Positions 25,036 to 33,552 of a DNA stretch of 64,000 bases are shown in pieces. Position 1 is the stretch's first letter. The number at the start of each line of letters is the position of its first letter. The notes below the pieces were generated by a model. The model did no database searches. It saw nothing but the letters and a program-made list of their open reading frames with translations, and had not been told where the DNA came from. The DNA comes from Ferdinandcohnia sp036965165 (lineage in GTDB: Bacteria; Bacillota; Bacilli; Bacillales; Bacillaceae_L). Location of the stretch: contig NZ_JBALOX010000011.1 of assembly GCF_036965165.1 (NCBI RefSeq), positions 124,001 through 188,000 of the forward strand. Reading direction: 5' to 3'. A program made the translations under genes and the position numbers.

Positions 25036-26154
25036 CTAATTAAATTTCTGATATAAATTTGTAAGGGTAATACTTTCTGTTTCCCAATTATACTTATTTT
25101 CAATGGCTTTTCGACCATTTTCCCCCATCTTTTTTGCTTCTTCTGGATGCTGTAAAATCCAAATGATTGCATCCGCAATGCTCTTTGGATCTAGAGGGTC
25201 CACACATAGGCCACAATTTTTTCCTTCAACAATCCCTTTCCAAAGAGGAAAATTAGAAGCGATTACAGGGACACCGGCTGACATGTATTCAAATAATTTA
25301 ATCGGGTAGGAAACGACATATCTAGGTTCAGGTCTTAGCAGTACAAGCCCAATACTTGATTTACTTAACTGTTCCTTTACTTCGTTACGTGTTAACCATC
25401 CTACATGATTGATATATCGCCAATCTGGATGGCTTTTCATTTCATCTTCCAAACTCTCTGGCGAAAATTTGCCGGCTAAAGCTAAGGTTGAATCAATGGT
25501 TTGATTGACAATTCCCATTGCCTCAACCATTTCTTCAATCCCACGCAATTTTGTGATACCGCCAATGTAGAGAAGATCTTCTCTTTTTACATCACTATTT
25601 TCCACACTGCCTGCCAATTCATTCAGGATTGGAAAATTATGTACGATTACCGAGTTTTTATTATATGTCACAAATCTATTATTAATGGTAGGAGTTGCTG
25701 TTATAACAGCATCAAACCGCTTAGATGCAAATTTTTCGACTGATTTTACAATCGAGGAAATACTTTTTCGTAAGAATCCTGGGATCCATTCCTTTGATAG
25801 TACTTGTTCAGGGACATCCTCATGTACATCGTATATTACTTTCTTTCCTCTTTTTTTCAGTAATAATCCAATTGGAATTAACTCCGGGTCATGAAAATGA
25901 TAAACATCTGCATCTTGCCTAATTGCCTCATCATAAATAGCTCTTGTACTGGCAATCATCCGTGTGATTCTATTACCTGCAGGAGCATTAACACTTTTAA
26001 TTGTTACGCTATCAACAACCTGTGATTCCTGATTGGCAACAATTAGTGTGACTTCATGTCCAGCCCGTTGTAGTGTCTTACATTCTTTTACAAATATCCG
26101 AATATCTAACGCCGGATGAACCGAGGTTAAATGACAAACCTTCATTTTACTCAC
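25036..26154 (-). CDS. GT4 family glycosyltransferase
   Basis: A 372-residue GT-B enzyme: N-terminal Rossmann opening MKVCHLTSVHPALDIRIFVKEC, and the C-terminal donor-binding stretch LLYIGGITKLRGIEEMVEAM, then KLFEYMSAGVPVIASNFPLW (E-x7-E-like motif). It should add one sugar to the lipid-linked repeat unit at the cytoplasmic membrane face. The ribosome site is weak for both possible starts (GTG 26152-26154 or the ATG three codons later). Repeat copy 3 lies directly upstream, separating it from the dehydrogenase gene. Confidence 0.88.
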   Translation of the reverse strand: MSKMKVCHLTSVHPALDIRIFVKECKTLQRAGHEVTLIVANQESQVVDSVTIKSVNAPAGNRITRMIASTRAIYDEAIRQDADVYHFHDPELIPIGLLLKKRGKKVIYDVHEDVPEQVLSKEWIPGFLRKSISSIVKSVEKFASKRFDAVITATPTINNRFVTYNKNSVIVHNFPILNELAGSVENSDVKREDLLYIGGITKLRGIEEMVEAMGIVNQTIDSTLALAGKFSPESLEDEMKSHPDWRYINHVGWLTRNEVKEQLSKSSIGLVLLRPEPRYVVSYPIKLFEYMSAGVPVIASNFPLWKGIVEGKNCGLCVDPLDPKSIADAIIWILQHPEEAKKMGENGRKAIENKYNWETESITLTNLYQKFN

Positions 26155-26179
26155 TACTTTCGAAATTTACGAATTAAAG

Positions 26180-26365
26180 AATCAAATGCGCCCTGGCGTA
26201 TTTGCGCCCGATTTTTTTCGAGCTTGCTCGAAAAGTTTCCGCTGAAAAATCGTGGCATCCGCCGGAGGCTTTTACTTTATTCAGCCGGGGTTTAAACCCT
26301 ATTGAATTGTTACTCCTATTGCATTCATCCACCATTTATAGTAATGAGATGCTGAATAAAGTAAA
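26180..26365 (+). repeat. Dispersed structured repeat, copy 3
   Basis: Core AATCAAATGCGCC-CT-GGCGTATTT (a G-T pair replaces A-T of the other copies), the same long stem and palindrome as copy 2, then GCATCCGCCGGAGGC. The terminal inverted repeat has 15 perfect base pairs (26271-26285 with 26351-26365; TTTACTTTATTCAGC) but its arms are 65 bases apart, as if the hairpin loop had been opened by an insertion. It lies between the dehydrogenase and GT4 genes of the first surface operon. Confidence 0.9.
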
Positions 26366-26378
26366 CATTTTTACACAA

Positions 26379-26414
26379 GGATAACCAGCCCAATTTCAAT
26401 TAGCCTGGTTATCC
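26379..26414 (-). terminator. Hairpin after the dehydrogenase gene
   Basis: A 10-bp stem GGATAACCAG / CTGGTTATCC lies 20 bases after the dehydrogenase stop codon. The following tract on the minus strand is only moderately T-rich, so it may be a terminator or a processing hairpin. Confidence 0.5.
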
Positions 26415-26433
26415 TCCAACATAATTTCTTCTT

Positions 26434-27768
26434 TTATAATCGATAATAATTAGCTGAAGAATCTTTATGTTCTTTCAATGCATTACGTGTATCAAAAATC
26501 GCATTTGAATGCTTAGCCACCATTTCATAATCGAAATTACTGTGGTTAGTTGTAATAAGAACTAAATCTGCAGATTCAATTAACTCTTTTGTTAGTTCAA
26601 CAGGCTCTACAACCTGCCCATTAAATCTGAAGTTCTTCACATGTGGGTCTACAGTAACCCAGTCTGCTCCAGCTCTTTCAAGTTCATTTAAAATTAATAA
26701 TGATGGAGATTCACGTACATCATCGATATCTTTCTTATAAGCAACCCCAAGCATGACTATTTTTGAGCCATTAAGAGATTTTCTTTCTTTATTTAAGATT
26801 TGCATGCAACGGTCAATAACAAATTCAGGCATGCTATTATTAATTTCCCCAGCCAGTTCAATCAAACGTGTATGGTAATTGTATTCTCTTGCTTTCCATG
26901 TGAGATAGAATGGATCAATTGGAATACAGTGACCACCAAGCCCCGGTCCTGGATAGAATGGCATAAATCCGTATGGTTTTGTTGCAGCTGCATCAATAAC
27001 TTCCCATACATCAATCCCCATTTTGTTACATAAAATAGCCATTTCATTTGCTAGGGCAATATTGAGATGTCTAAATGTATTTTCAAGGATTTTCTCCATT
27101 TCTGCAACTGCAGGACTAGATACTTGGTGAACGTCCCCTTCTAATACATTTTTGTACATTTCAGCGGCGATTGCCGTACAAGCAGGCGTGATACCCCCAA
27201 CAACCTTAGGCGTATTTTTCGTATTATAGCTCTTATTACCTGGGTCTACACGTTCTGGTGAATAAGCAAGGAAGAAGTCTTCACCACAAACTAAGCCCGA
27301 TGCTTCCAAAATAGGTTTTAACACCTCTTCAGTTGTACCAGGATACGTAGTGCTTTCTAAGACGACTAACATGCCTTTATGAAGATACTTGGCAATTTCC
27401 TTCCCAGAGCTTTCAACATATGATGTATCTGGCTGTTGGTAAGTGTCTAAAGGAGTAGGTACACAAATTGCAACAGCATCTACTTCCTGAATACGTGAAT
27501 AATCTGTTGTAGCCACTAATCTTTTTTCAGAGACAAATTTAGATAGTTCTTCATCGACTACATCACCAATATAGTTAATTCCCTCGTTAACCATATTCGT
27601 TCTTTTTTCTTGGATATCAAAACCAATTACATTGTATCCAGCGTTTGCCTTCTCAACAGCTAGCGGTAATCCTACATAACCTAAGCCAACTACACCGATG
27701 GTAGCTGTTTTGTTTTCGATTTTATTTAATAATTCTTTTGCATTCGCATTTAATTGAATTTCACTCAT
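26434..27768 (-). CDS. UDP-N-acetyl-hexosamine 6-dehydrogenase (WbpA/TviB-like)
   Basis: NAD-dependent enzyme oxidising a UDP-sugar to the uronic acid. The 444 residues include the NAD-binding GLGYVGLPLAVEKANAGY (residues 27-44), the ESTTYPGTTEE segment, the catalytic cysteine in GPGLGGHCIPIDPFYLTW (about 275) and GVAYKKDIDDVRESPSL. The PIDPFYL form is the one seen in WbpA/TviB, which use UDP-GlcNAc, rather than in UDP-glucose dehydrogenases. With the neighbouring epimerase it would give UDP-GalNAcA. A separate promoter upstream is possible in the 167-base gap. Confidence 0.9.
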   Translation of the reverse strand: MSEIQLNANAKELLNKIENKTATIGVVGLGYVGLPLAVEKANAGYNVIGFDIQEKRTNMVNEGINYIGDVVDEELSKFVSEKRLVATTDYSRIQEVDAVAICVPTPLDTYQQPDTSYVESSGKEIAKYLHKGMLVVLESTTYPGTTEEVLKPILEASGLVCGEDFFLAYSPERVDPGNKSYNTKNTPKVVGGITPACTAIAAEMYKNVLEGDVHQVSSPAVAEMEKILENTFRHLNIALANEMAILCNKMGIDVWEVIDAAATKPYGFMPFYPGPGLGGHCIPIDPFYLTWKAREYNYHTRLIELAGEINNSMPEFVIDRCMQILNKERKSLNGSKIVMLGVAYKKDIDDVRESPSLLILNELERAGADWVTVDPHVKNFRFNGQVVEPVELTKELIESADLVLITTNHSNFDYEMVAKHSNAIFDTRNALKEHKDSSANYYRL

Positions 27769-27935
27769 TATTAAATCTCCTCACTTTCCTGCCTAAAAAA
27801 TATAGCCAGGATGTTTAAATGAATAAATATTCCTAAGTATAGTCTTTCAAAATCACCTTATTTATATTATCAAAAATAAACGAATTCAGGTAAACTCATT
27901 TATTACAATTTAAATACAAAAAGGTAACCGAATGA

Positions 27936-28844
27936 TTACTTAAGTGAATCGTACGTTTCTTTAATGCCTTCTAAGACAGAATATACAGGTTCCCAACCTA
28001 GGTTTGTTTTGATTTTACTGTTGTCGAGACAACTTTTATAAATATCTCCTGCACGTTCCTCTGTATAAATTGGTGATAATTCAACCTGTGTCGTTTCTTT
28101 AATCCAATTGATTAATTCATTAACACTAATTTCTGTGTTTGTACTTACATTATAAATACCAGATGGTACTTCTTTTAATGCCGCTACGTGTGCTCTTGCA
28201 ATGTCCTCAACAAAGATAAAATCCCGCGTTTGCGTTCCGTCTCCAAATATTTGTGGCGGAACACCCTTCATCATACAATCAAAAAAGATTTTGATAACTC
28301 CACCTTCGCCATCCTTACTTTGCTTTGGACCGAATACATTTGCAAACCTAAAGATAATATAAGTAATGTCATGTAATTTACAAAAGGATTCAATATACTT
28401 TTCAGCAGACATTTTTGAAATGCCATACGGAGAAGTTGGTTGTAATACAGCCTCTTCTTGAATCGGAAGGGACTCATTGTCGCCATATACAGCTGCAGAA
28501 GATGCAAAAATAAACTTTTTAATACCTAATTCTTTTGCTACCTGTAAAACCTTTATCGTTCCCTCAATATTAATACTAAGATCATTTAAAGGATCCTTTA
28601 TGGAAATAGGTACACTAGTTTGAGCTGCTAGATGGATAATAACTTCGATGTCATAAGGTAGTAGCTTTTGAGTAATAGTGGAATCTCTGATATCACCTTC
28701 AATAAAAACCTCATCATCCCTAAGATTTTCTCTACTGCCTGATTGAAGGTTATCAAGAATCACAATTTTATGCCCTTCCATTTTGAGCAACTTTTTTGTA
28801 AAAGTTCCTATAAAGCCCGCTCCGCCAGTTATTAATATATTCAC
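27936..28844 (-). CDS. NAD-dependent UDP-sugar 4-epimerase (GalE/WbpP-like)
   Basis: Extended short-chain dehydrogenase of 302 residues: NILITGGAGFIGTFTKKLL (NAD-binding), DIRD, HLAAQTSVPIS, and catalytic SPYGISKMSAEKY (Tyr-x3-Lys near residue 140). The start is GTG 28842-28844 with GGAGGT at the correct distance; no ATG fits. It lies directly downstream of the flippase gene. The substrate (UDP-GlcNAc, UDP-Glc or the uronic acid form) cannot be read with certainty. Confidence 0.87.
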   Translation of the reverse strand: MNILITGGAGFIGTFTKKLLKMEGHKIVILDNLQSGSRENLRDDEVFIEGDIRDSTITQKLLPYDIEVIIHLAAQTSVPISIKDPLNDLSINIEGTIKVLQVAKELGIKKFIFASSAAVYGDNESLPIQEEAVLQPTSPYGISKMSAEKYIESFCKLHDITYIIFRFANVFGPKQSKDGEGGVIKIFFDCMMKGVPPQIFGDGTQTRDFIFVEDIARAHVAALKEVPSGIYNVSTNTEISVNELINWIKETTQVELSPIYTEERAGDIYKSCLDNSKIKTNLGWEPVYSVLEGIKETYDSLK

Positions 28845-28874
28845 AGAAATACCTCCATTTCCGTTACCTTGCAA

Positions 28875-30203
28875 TTATACCTTAACTCGTAGTTTCTTGA
28901 AAATAGTTCGATATAGTTCGACATCATGTTTTTTTATAATAAGAATGGAGGATATGCTTTCACCAGATTCTTTTTTAAAGATAAATACTTTCATGATAAA
29001 GCTAATGATATACGTAATTGTACTTGCGATGGCAGCACCTTCAATTCCATATGGCGGAATCAAAATCAAATTCAGAATCACATTTAAAATCACATTCACA
29101 AAGGAAACATACATATTTAATTCAGGTTTGCCCCGTCCTGCCAGGTCATTGGACAATACTTTTTCAATTGATAGGACTGCCAAACCTGGTAGTAGCAATT
29201 TCAAAATAATCGAACTTGAACTATACTTCGGTCCAAATAATAGTTGAAAAACAAAATCAGACAAAAAGAACAAGACTAGAGATAATAGGATGATGAACAA
29301 TGTTAGGTTCCTAGTGACAATTGTCGTAATTTTGTTTCGACCCTCTGTAGTGTCTAATGATGCTACTCTTGGAAGCAATACACTAGAAATAGCCTGTGAA
29401 AAAATCGAAATCCGTTCCCCTACATTCAGAGCGGCCGAATAAATTCCCACTGAAGAAAGATTTAAAAAATAACCAACTAATAAAAGATCCAATCGGTAAT
29501 TTAAAAAGGTCATCATGTTACTAACATGGGCCTTCAATCCGTATCCAATTGTTTTTTTTAGGAATGGGACCGAAAAGTATTTTATATGAATTGTCACATT
29601 GTATTTAGTAATAAACACTATAAAGATAACAACAACTGTTATCGCAAAGCCTATCATAAATGCAAGTAATGAACCGAATAAATGGAAATCAAAAACGACA
29701 ATTAACACAGCAACAAACAACAAATTAGAGAACTGCTGAATGACCAAAATAGTGTTAAACATCTTAAAGTTCTCTAAGCCTTGAAATACGGTCTGTAAAA
29801 AAGTCATTAAAAACATGAAAGGTAACCCAGCCAATATTAAATACAGATAGGCTGGATCAATCTCAGAAAACTTACTATCTCCTAGTAGGAGAATTGTAAT
29901 TACTCCAATAATCATCCCAATTAAGGACAATAGTAGTGCAGTAAAGACATTCGTGTTAAATGCTGTATTTATGTCTACCTCTTTACGACTTACATAATAG
30001 ATGGTCGCGGAATTAATCCCTAAATTTAGAAATGTAAGGAGCATTTGGGGTAATAATGTGATTAGTGTATACTCCCCGTAAGCTTTGTCTCCAAGAAATC
30101 TCGCCAAAAGTACGAGTAATAAAAGACCAAATATAATTCCCAGAAATTGTCTTACAAGTGTAATTGTACTGTTTTTTATAAAACTATTCCCCTGTGTTGG
30201 CAT
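28875..30203 (-). CDS. Wzx-type polysaccharide flippase
   Basis: A 442-residue integral membrane protein with about 12-14 membrane helices, of the MOP/RfbX superfamily (FIKNSTITLVRQFLGIIFG at the N terminus, GYFLNLSSVGIYSAALNVGE in the middle). It should move lipid-linked repeat units to the outer face of the membrane. The start ATG overlaps the preceding glycosyltransferase gene by 20 bases. It is the only flippase in the window although two polymerase-like genes are present. Confidence 0.9.
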   Translation of the reverse strand: MPTQGNSFIKNSTITLVRQFLGIIFGLLLLVLLARFLGDKAYGEYTLITLLPQMLLTFLNLGINSATIYYVSRKEVDINTAFNTNVFTALLLSLIGMIIGVITILLLGDSKFSEIDPAYLYLILAGLPFMFLMTFLQTVFQGLENFKMFNTILVIQQFSNLLFVAVLIVVFDFHLFGSLLAFMIGFAITVVVIFIVFITKYNVTIHIKYFSVPFLKKTIGYGLKAHVSNMMTFLNYRLDLLLVGYFLNLSSVGIYSAALNVGERISIFSQAISSVLLPRVASLDTTEGRNKITTIVTRNLTLFIILLSLVLFFLSDFVFQLLFGPKYSSSSIILKLLLPGLAVLSIEKVLSNDLAGRGKPELNMYVSFVNVILNVILNLILIPPYGIEGAAIASTITYIISFIMKVFIFKKESGESISSILIIKKHDVELYRTIFKKLRVKV

Positions 30204-31449
30204 ATGTGTTCAATTCCCCAATTTTCTTAGTTGCTTGTGCAAAATCAGTATAATTTCTCTCGGCATTATAGGTTGTATCCCATGTTTCAATTGCATTCCT
30301 GATCTTTGCTTTCTTCTCATCATCGGATAACAAAGCATACTTCTCGATTTCAATCGTCAATTCCACTGGATCAATATTTTTGGGTAAAAGGACACCATTC
30401 TGTGCGTTTACGAGTTCTGAAGTACCTCCTACATCTGTAGCCATAACTGGAATCCCACAACTAAATGCTTCCATGATTGTGACAGGTATCCCTTCACTTT
30501 CGCTTACATTTAAAAATAAATCAAATGTTCCATTCTCATAAACCCTTCTTACTTCTTCATTAGGAAGATTCCCCAAAAACCGTACCATCTTATTAGACGA
30601 TAAAAGCTTTGTTTTTGTTTCAATCTCATTTCTTAATTCCCCATCACCTATATGAGTCCACTCGATCGGAATCGAACACTCACTAAGGGCGCTGACTAAA
30701 AGACCAATTCGCTTAACAGGTTTTAAATAGGAGCATGTCACAATTCGTAAAACTGAATCGGTTGACTGTTTGCTAAACCCTTTAGAGGCGCTTGTCCCCA
30801 ATCTACTAACGACCAATTTATTGGCGATGTTAGGGTTCTGATTGGATAGATATTCGTATCCATCCTTTGAAATGGTGTACACCCGATTCAAAGTATTTAT
30901 TACTCTCATTTTAAGAGGTAAATATGGTGGGGAGTGACGATAATCGTATAAGTCTCCACCGTGCGTTCTAGATACTGCGATTAGATTCGGGTTGGTTTCC
31001 TTCATCATGGCAGCTGCAACAGCTGATGGTGTTAACCAATAGGAATAAATATAAATTTTACTTCCTTCGCTATCCAATCCTCCAACCACTTCTTCAATTT
31101 CTTTCTTAATATGATTTGCGTATCCTAGCCAATTTATAAGATTTAAGAAACCTTTCATCCCAAATTTTATGGCTGAACGTGATTCGTTTAGCAACCAATT
31201 CATACTTTGTTTATTTCGTAGAACTTCAAATGTTCTTTTAACTCTTGAAGAAGTTTTTGGATTCTTATGGACATACACATTTTGTGGCACATCCCTTACT
31301 GAACTTTCATCAAAGCTACTAGTAGGAATGATAACTATTTCATCAAATTCTTTTGACACAAACTTAATTTCAGTTTCAATAAATTCCTCACCAGGTTTAT
31401 ATGGATATCTACTTGTTAAGAAAATAAGGATATTCTTTTTAGTTGCCAT
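30184..31449 (-). CDS. GT4 family glycosyltransferase
   Basis: A 421-residue GT-B fold enzyme. The N-terminal half has KKNILIFLTSRYPYKPGEEF and SRTHGGDLYDY; the donor-binding half has IVTCSYLKPVKRIGLLVSAL, THIGDGELRNE and NVSESEGIPVTIMEAFSCGI (the E-x7-E motif). ATG 31447-31449 follows GAGGAG. It is the first gene of the first polysaccharide operon (31.4 to 27.9 kb) and overlaps the flippase gene. Confidence 0.9.
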   Translation of the reverse strand: MATKKNILIFLTSRYPYKPGEEFIETEIKFVSKEFDEIVIIPTSSFDESSVRDVPQNVYVHKNPKTSSRVKRTFEVLRNKQSMNWLLNESRSAIKFGMKGFLNLINWLGYANHIKKEIEEVVGGLDSEGSKIYIYSYWLTPSAVAAAMMKETNPNLIAVSRTHGGDLYDYRHSPPYLPLKMRVINTLNRVYTISKDGYEYLSNQNPNIANKLVVSRLGTSASKGFSKQSTDSVLRIVTCSYLKPVKRIGLLVSALSECSIPIEWTHIGDGELRNEIETKTKLLSSNKMVRFLGNLPNEEVRRVYENGTFDLFLNVSESEGIPVTIMEAFSCGIPVMATDVGGTSELVNAQNGVLLPKNIDPVELTIEIEKYALLSDDEKKAKIRNAIETWDTTYNAERNYTDFAQATKKIGELNTYANTGE

Positions 31450-31555
31450 TTCGATAACTCCTCAAAAAATATGTCGATTCCTCTACAATCATATCATTTT
31501 ATCACACTGTTTGATTTTATCAATTTGTTACAATAATTACTTCATTACTATATAA

Positions 31556-31596
31556 AAAGAAAAAAGCTCCTGCAATTCACACTGCTTAGGAGCTCT
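31556..31596 (-). terminator. Terminator of the CWB2-deacetylase gene
   Basis: AGCTCCT-AA-GCA pairs with TGC-AGGAGCT, followed by TTTTTTC on the minus strand. Confidence 0.8.
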
Positions 31597-31605
31597 CCTC
31601 GTTGT

Positions 31606-33345
31606 TTAGTAATAAAATAAGGTATATGTACTATTTTTCATCGAATCAAATTGTGACTGTACGGAATGATAGCCAGTTGCATATATACCTTGTTTAGGAT
31701 TATAGTTCAAATAAATTTGTATACTGCTTTGAACAAAGGTTGAATCATTTGGTACTTGAAGCTTTTGTACATATACTTTTTCCTTTAGCTTTTTATATGC
31801 AAAACGATCCGTATAAATGGATACAAAATACCGAGTCTGTAATTCATCAAGTATTCCTTCTCTCTCCAAATCTTCAAGAACACTTCCAATCATAGCATGA
31901 GCTATGTGTAAATCATGTTTAGACATGGTTCTAAATTCGCCATTTGGGTACAAGTTAACGTATTTTTGAACGACACCTCTGACAACCGAAGAATAGTAAT
32001 TTCCTAGTGAAATCGCATCAGCAGTAATAATATGATCAGTTGGAACTCCAAGGGCTTGTCCTGCACGTTTGAAATCTTCCATTCTTACTTCCCCAAATTC
32101 AGCCTCACTTAAGTGACCATGCAGAAAGCCTTCTTGTGTTGGATTATGATAAGTCTTATGCCAACTACACCATACCTTTTGTCCTGCTAAATCACTTCGA
32201 TATGATTCTGAATCATATGCACCATTCGCAATTTCCCTGGCAAAGGAGTCTTCCCCTTTAGAAAGTAAGACTAGAAATACTTCTCTTCCTTTTTGAATTT
32301 CATTTCGAATATCAACAGAGTAGGTTAACACTTCGTCATCTGCATGTGGAACAAAATAGACGATAGGTGAATTTCGATATGGATTAACGATATCGTAGAC
32401 AGCAGGTTCTTCAACGGAGCCGCGGCCACCAAGAATGACAAAGCTTGACGATTCCGGACGATTCGCAATTGCTTTTGTTTGATCTGGTGCATGGTTTGAT
32501 TTTGTTAATAATATTGGAGCATTTTCTTTTGCAGCTAGAATCGAACCTGTTAATGCATCAGCAAACGTTAATCCTGTTGCAACGTAAACTTTATTAGTCG
32601 GTAATCGAAATTGCTTTACGATATTTGCAGCAACTTCATATCTATCTTTACCACCGATACGAGTTGCTCCTGGTAATTGATCAAAAACCTGTCTCGACAC
32701 ACTACCTTCTCCACCAACCACAGTTGTCTTTGTTACATTTCGTTCTACAAGTGCTTGTTTCGTTTTAGATGGTAGGTCGCTCGTTTTCGTAAGTAAGATG
32801 GGGATTCCATTTTTAGCTGCATAAGGACCTATTGTTAAAGCATCTGCGAACGTTAATCCGTAAGCGACAACCGCATTTTGATTAGATGGCAATTCCTTTG
32901 AAATGTTGTATGCAACCTCATAACGGTCTATCCCGCCAATCCTTCTAACATTCGGAATGCCTAATCCAGCAAGTTCAGAATTGATACGATCAGAAACACT
33001 TCCCGGTCCACCAACAATAATTACATTACTTGGCGAGAGTCGTAAAATCTCATTTCTAGTCGTCGGTGTAAGCTTATCTTGATGAGTTAGTAGAATTGGA
33101 GCATCATTTTGATATGCCAATGGGGTAGAAGCTAGTGCATCTGCAAATGCATTATAAAATGATAGAATTACAGTGTCACTTCCCTGTGGCCATCCTTTTT
33201 TCGAAGCATTTACCGCAACTTCAAAACGGTCTAAACCATCAATTCTCTCATAACTCTTTTCAGCAGCAAATGCATATGTATGAATTGATAAAATGAGTAG
33301 GAAAAATAATGTTGCTATTGTGAGTCTCTTTTTAATTTTAACCAC
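31606..33345 (-). CDS. Secreted CWB2 protein with PIG-L/LmbE-type deacetylase domain
   Basis: Signal peptide (residues 1-27, ending AFA), three CWB2 repeats (about 30-320; each with R-I-x-G-x-D-R-F/Y-E-V-A, F-A-D-A-L and a GG-x-GSV turn), then a C-terminal domain beginning IVYFVPHADDEVLTYS. The HADDE motif is the zinc-binding motif of the PIG-L/LmbE family of GlcNAc deacetylases, with later His-rich SKHDLHIAH as a possible further ligand. A wall-anchored amino-sugar deacetylase is the inference; the substrate could be peptidoglycan or the co-encoded polymer. The start is GTG with a ribosome site overlapping it; an ATT three codons later, at the place where paralogues have TTG, is an unusual alternative. 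Confidence 0.88.
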   Translation of the reverse strand: MVKIKKRLTIATLFFLLILSIHTYAFAAEKSYERIDGLDRFEVAVNASKKGWPQGSDTVILSFYNAFADALASTPLAYQNDAPILLTHQDKLTPTTRNEILRLSPSNVIIVGGPGSVSDRINSELAGLGIPNVRRIGGIDRYEVAYNISKELPSNQNAVVAYGLTFADALTIGPYAAKNGIPILLTKTSDLPSKTKQALVERNVTKTTVVGGEGSVSRQVFDQLPGATRIGGKDRYEVAANIVKQFRLPTNKVYVATGLTFADALTGSILAAKENAPILLTKSNHAPDQTKAIANRPESSSFVILGGRGSVEEPAVYDIVNPYRNSPIVYFVPHADDEVLTYSVDIRNEIQKGREVFLVLLSKGEDSFAREIANGAYDSESYRSDLAGQKVWCSWHKTYHNPTQEGFLHGHLSEAEFGEVRMEDFKRAGQALGVPTDHIITADAISLGNYYSSVVRGVVQKYVNLYPNGEFRTMSKHDLHIAHAMIGSVLEDLEREGILDELQTRYFVSIYTDRFAYKKLKEKVYVQKLQVPNDSTFVQSSIQIYLNYNPKQGIYATGYHSVQSQFDSMKNSTYTLFYY

Positions 33346-33395
33346 CTCTTAATATAATTAACTCTTATAACCTAGCAAAAAAGTCCTGTAGTTCT

Positions 33396-33437
33396 ATTAT
33401 ACTAGAAATTTAAGTTTTTTTGTAAAAAAAATGTAAA
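33396..33437 (-). promoter_or_regulatory. Promoter with WalR-like box upstream of the CWB2-deacetylase gene
   Basis: TATAAT (33396-33401, minus) has no good -35, but TGTAAA-N5-TGTAAA (33421-33437, read on the plus strand) sits over the -35 region. The direct repeat fits the WalR consensus exactly; WalR controls wall-remodelling enzymes in B. subtilis, which suits this gene. Confidence 0.4.
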
Positions 33438-33485
33438 AATCCCTCATGTTTTCCAATAAATTATCGTTCTTTGTGATTTATTCAT

Positions 33486-33526
33486 AAAAAAAGAGAACAT
33501 AGGCTAAGCCTAAGTTCTCTTTTTTT
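33486..33526 (-). terminator. Terminator of the CWB2-dimethylformamidase-like gene
   Basis: AAAGAGAAC(A)TAGGC pairs with GCCTA(A)GTTCTCTTT, with T-runs on both sides. Confidence 0.85.
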
Positions 33527-33552
33527 ATTGGCAGGTCAATGAATCCCTATTA

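Noticed and set aside
8831..26365. The three dispersed repeats as a CRISPR or BIME-like array
   Set aside because: They are single copies 7-11 kb apart, not regularly spaced, and have no spacers or cas genes.
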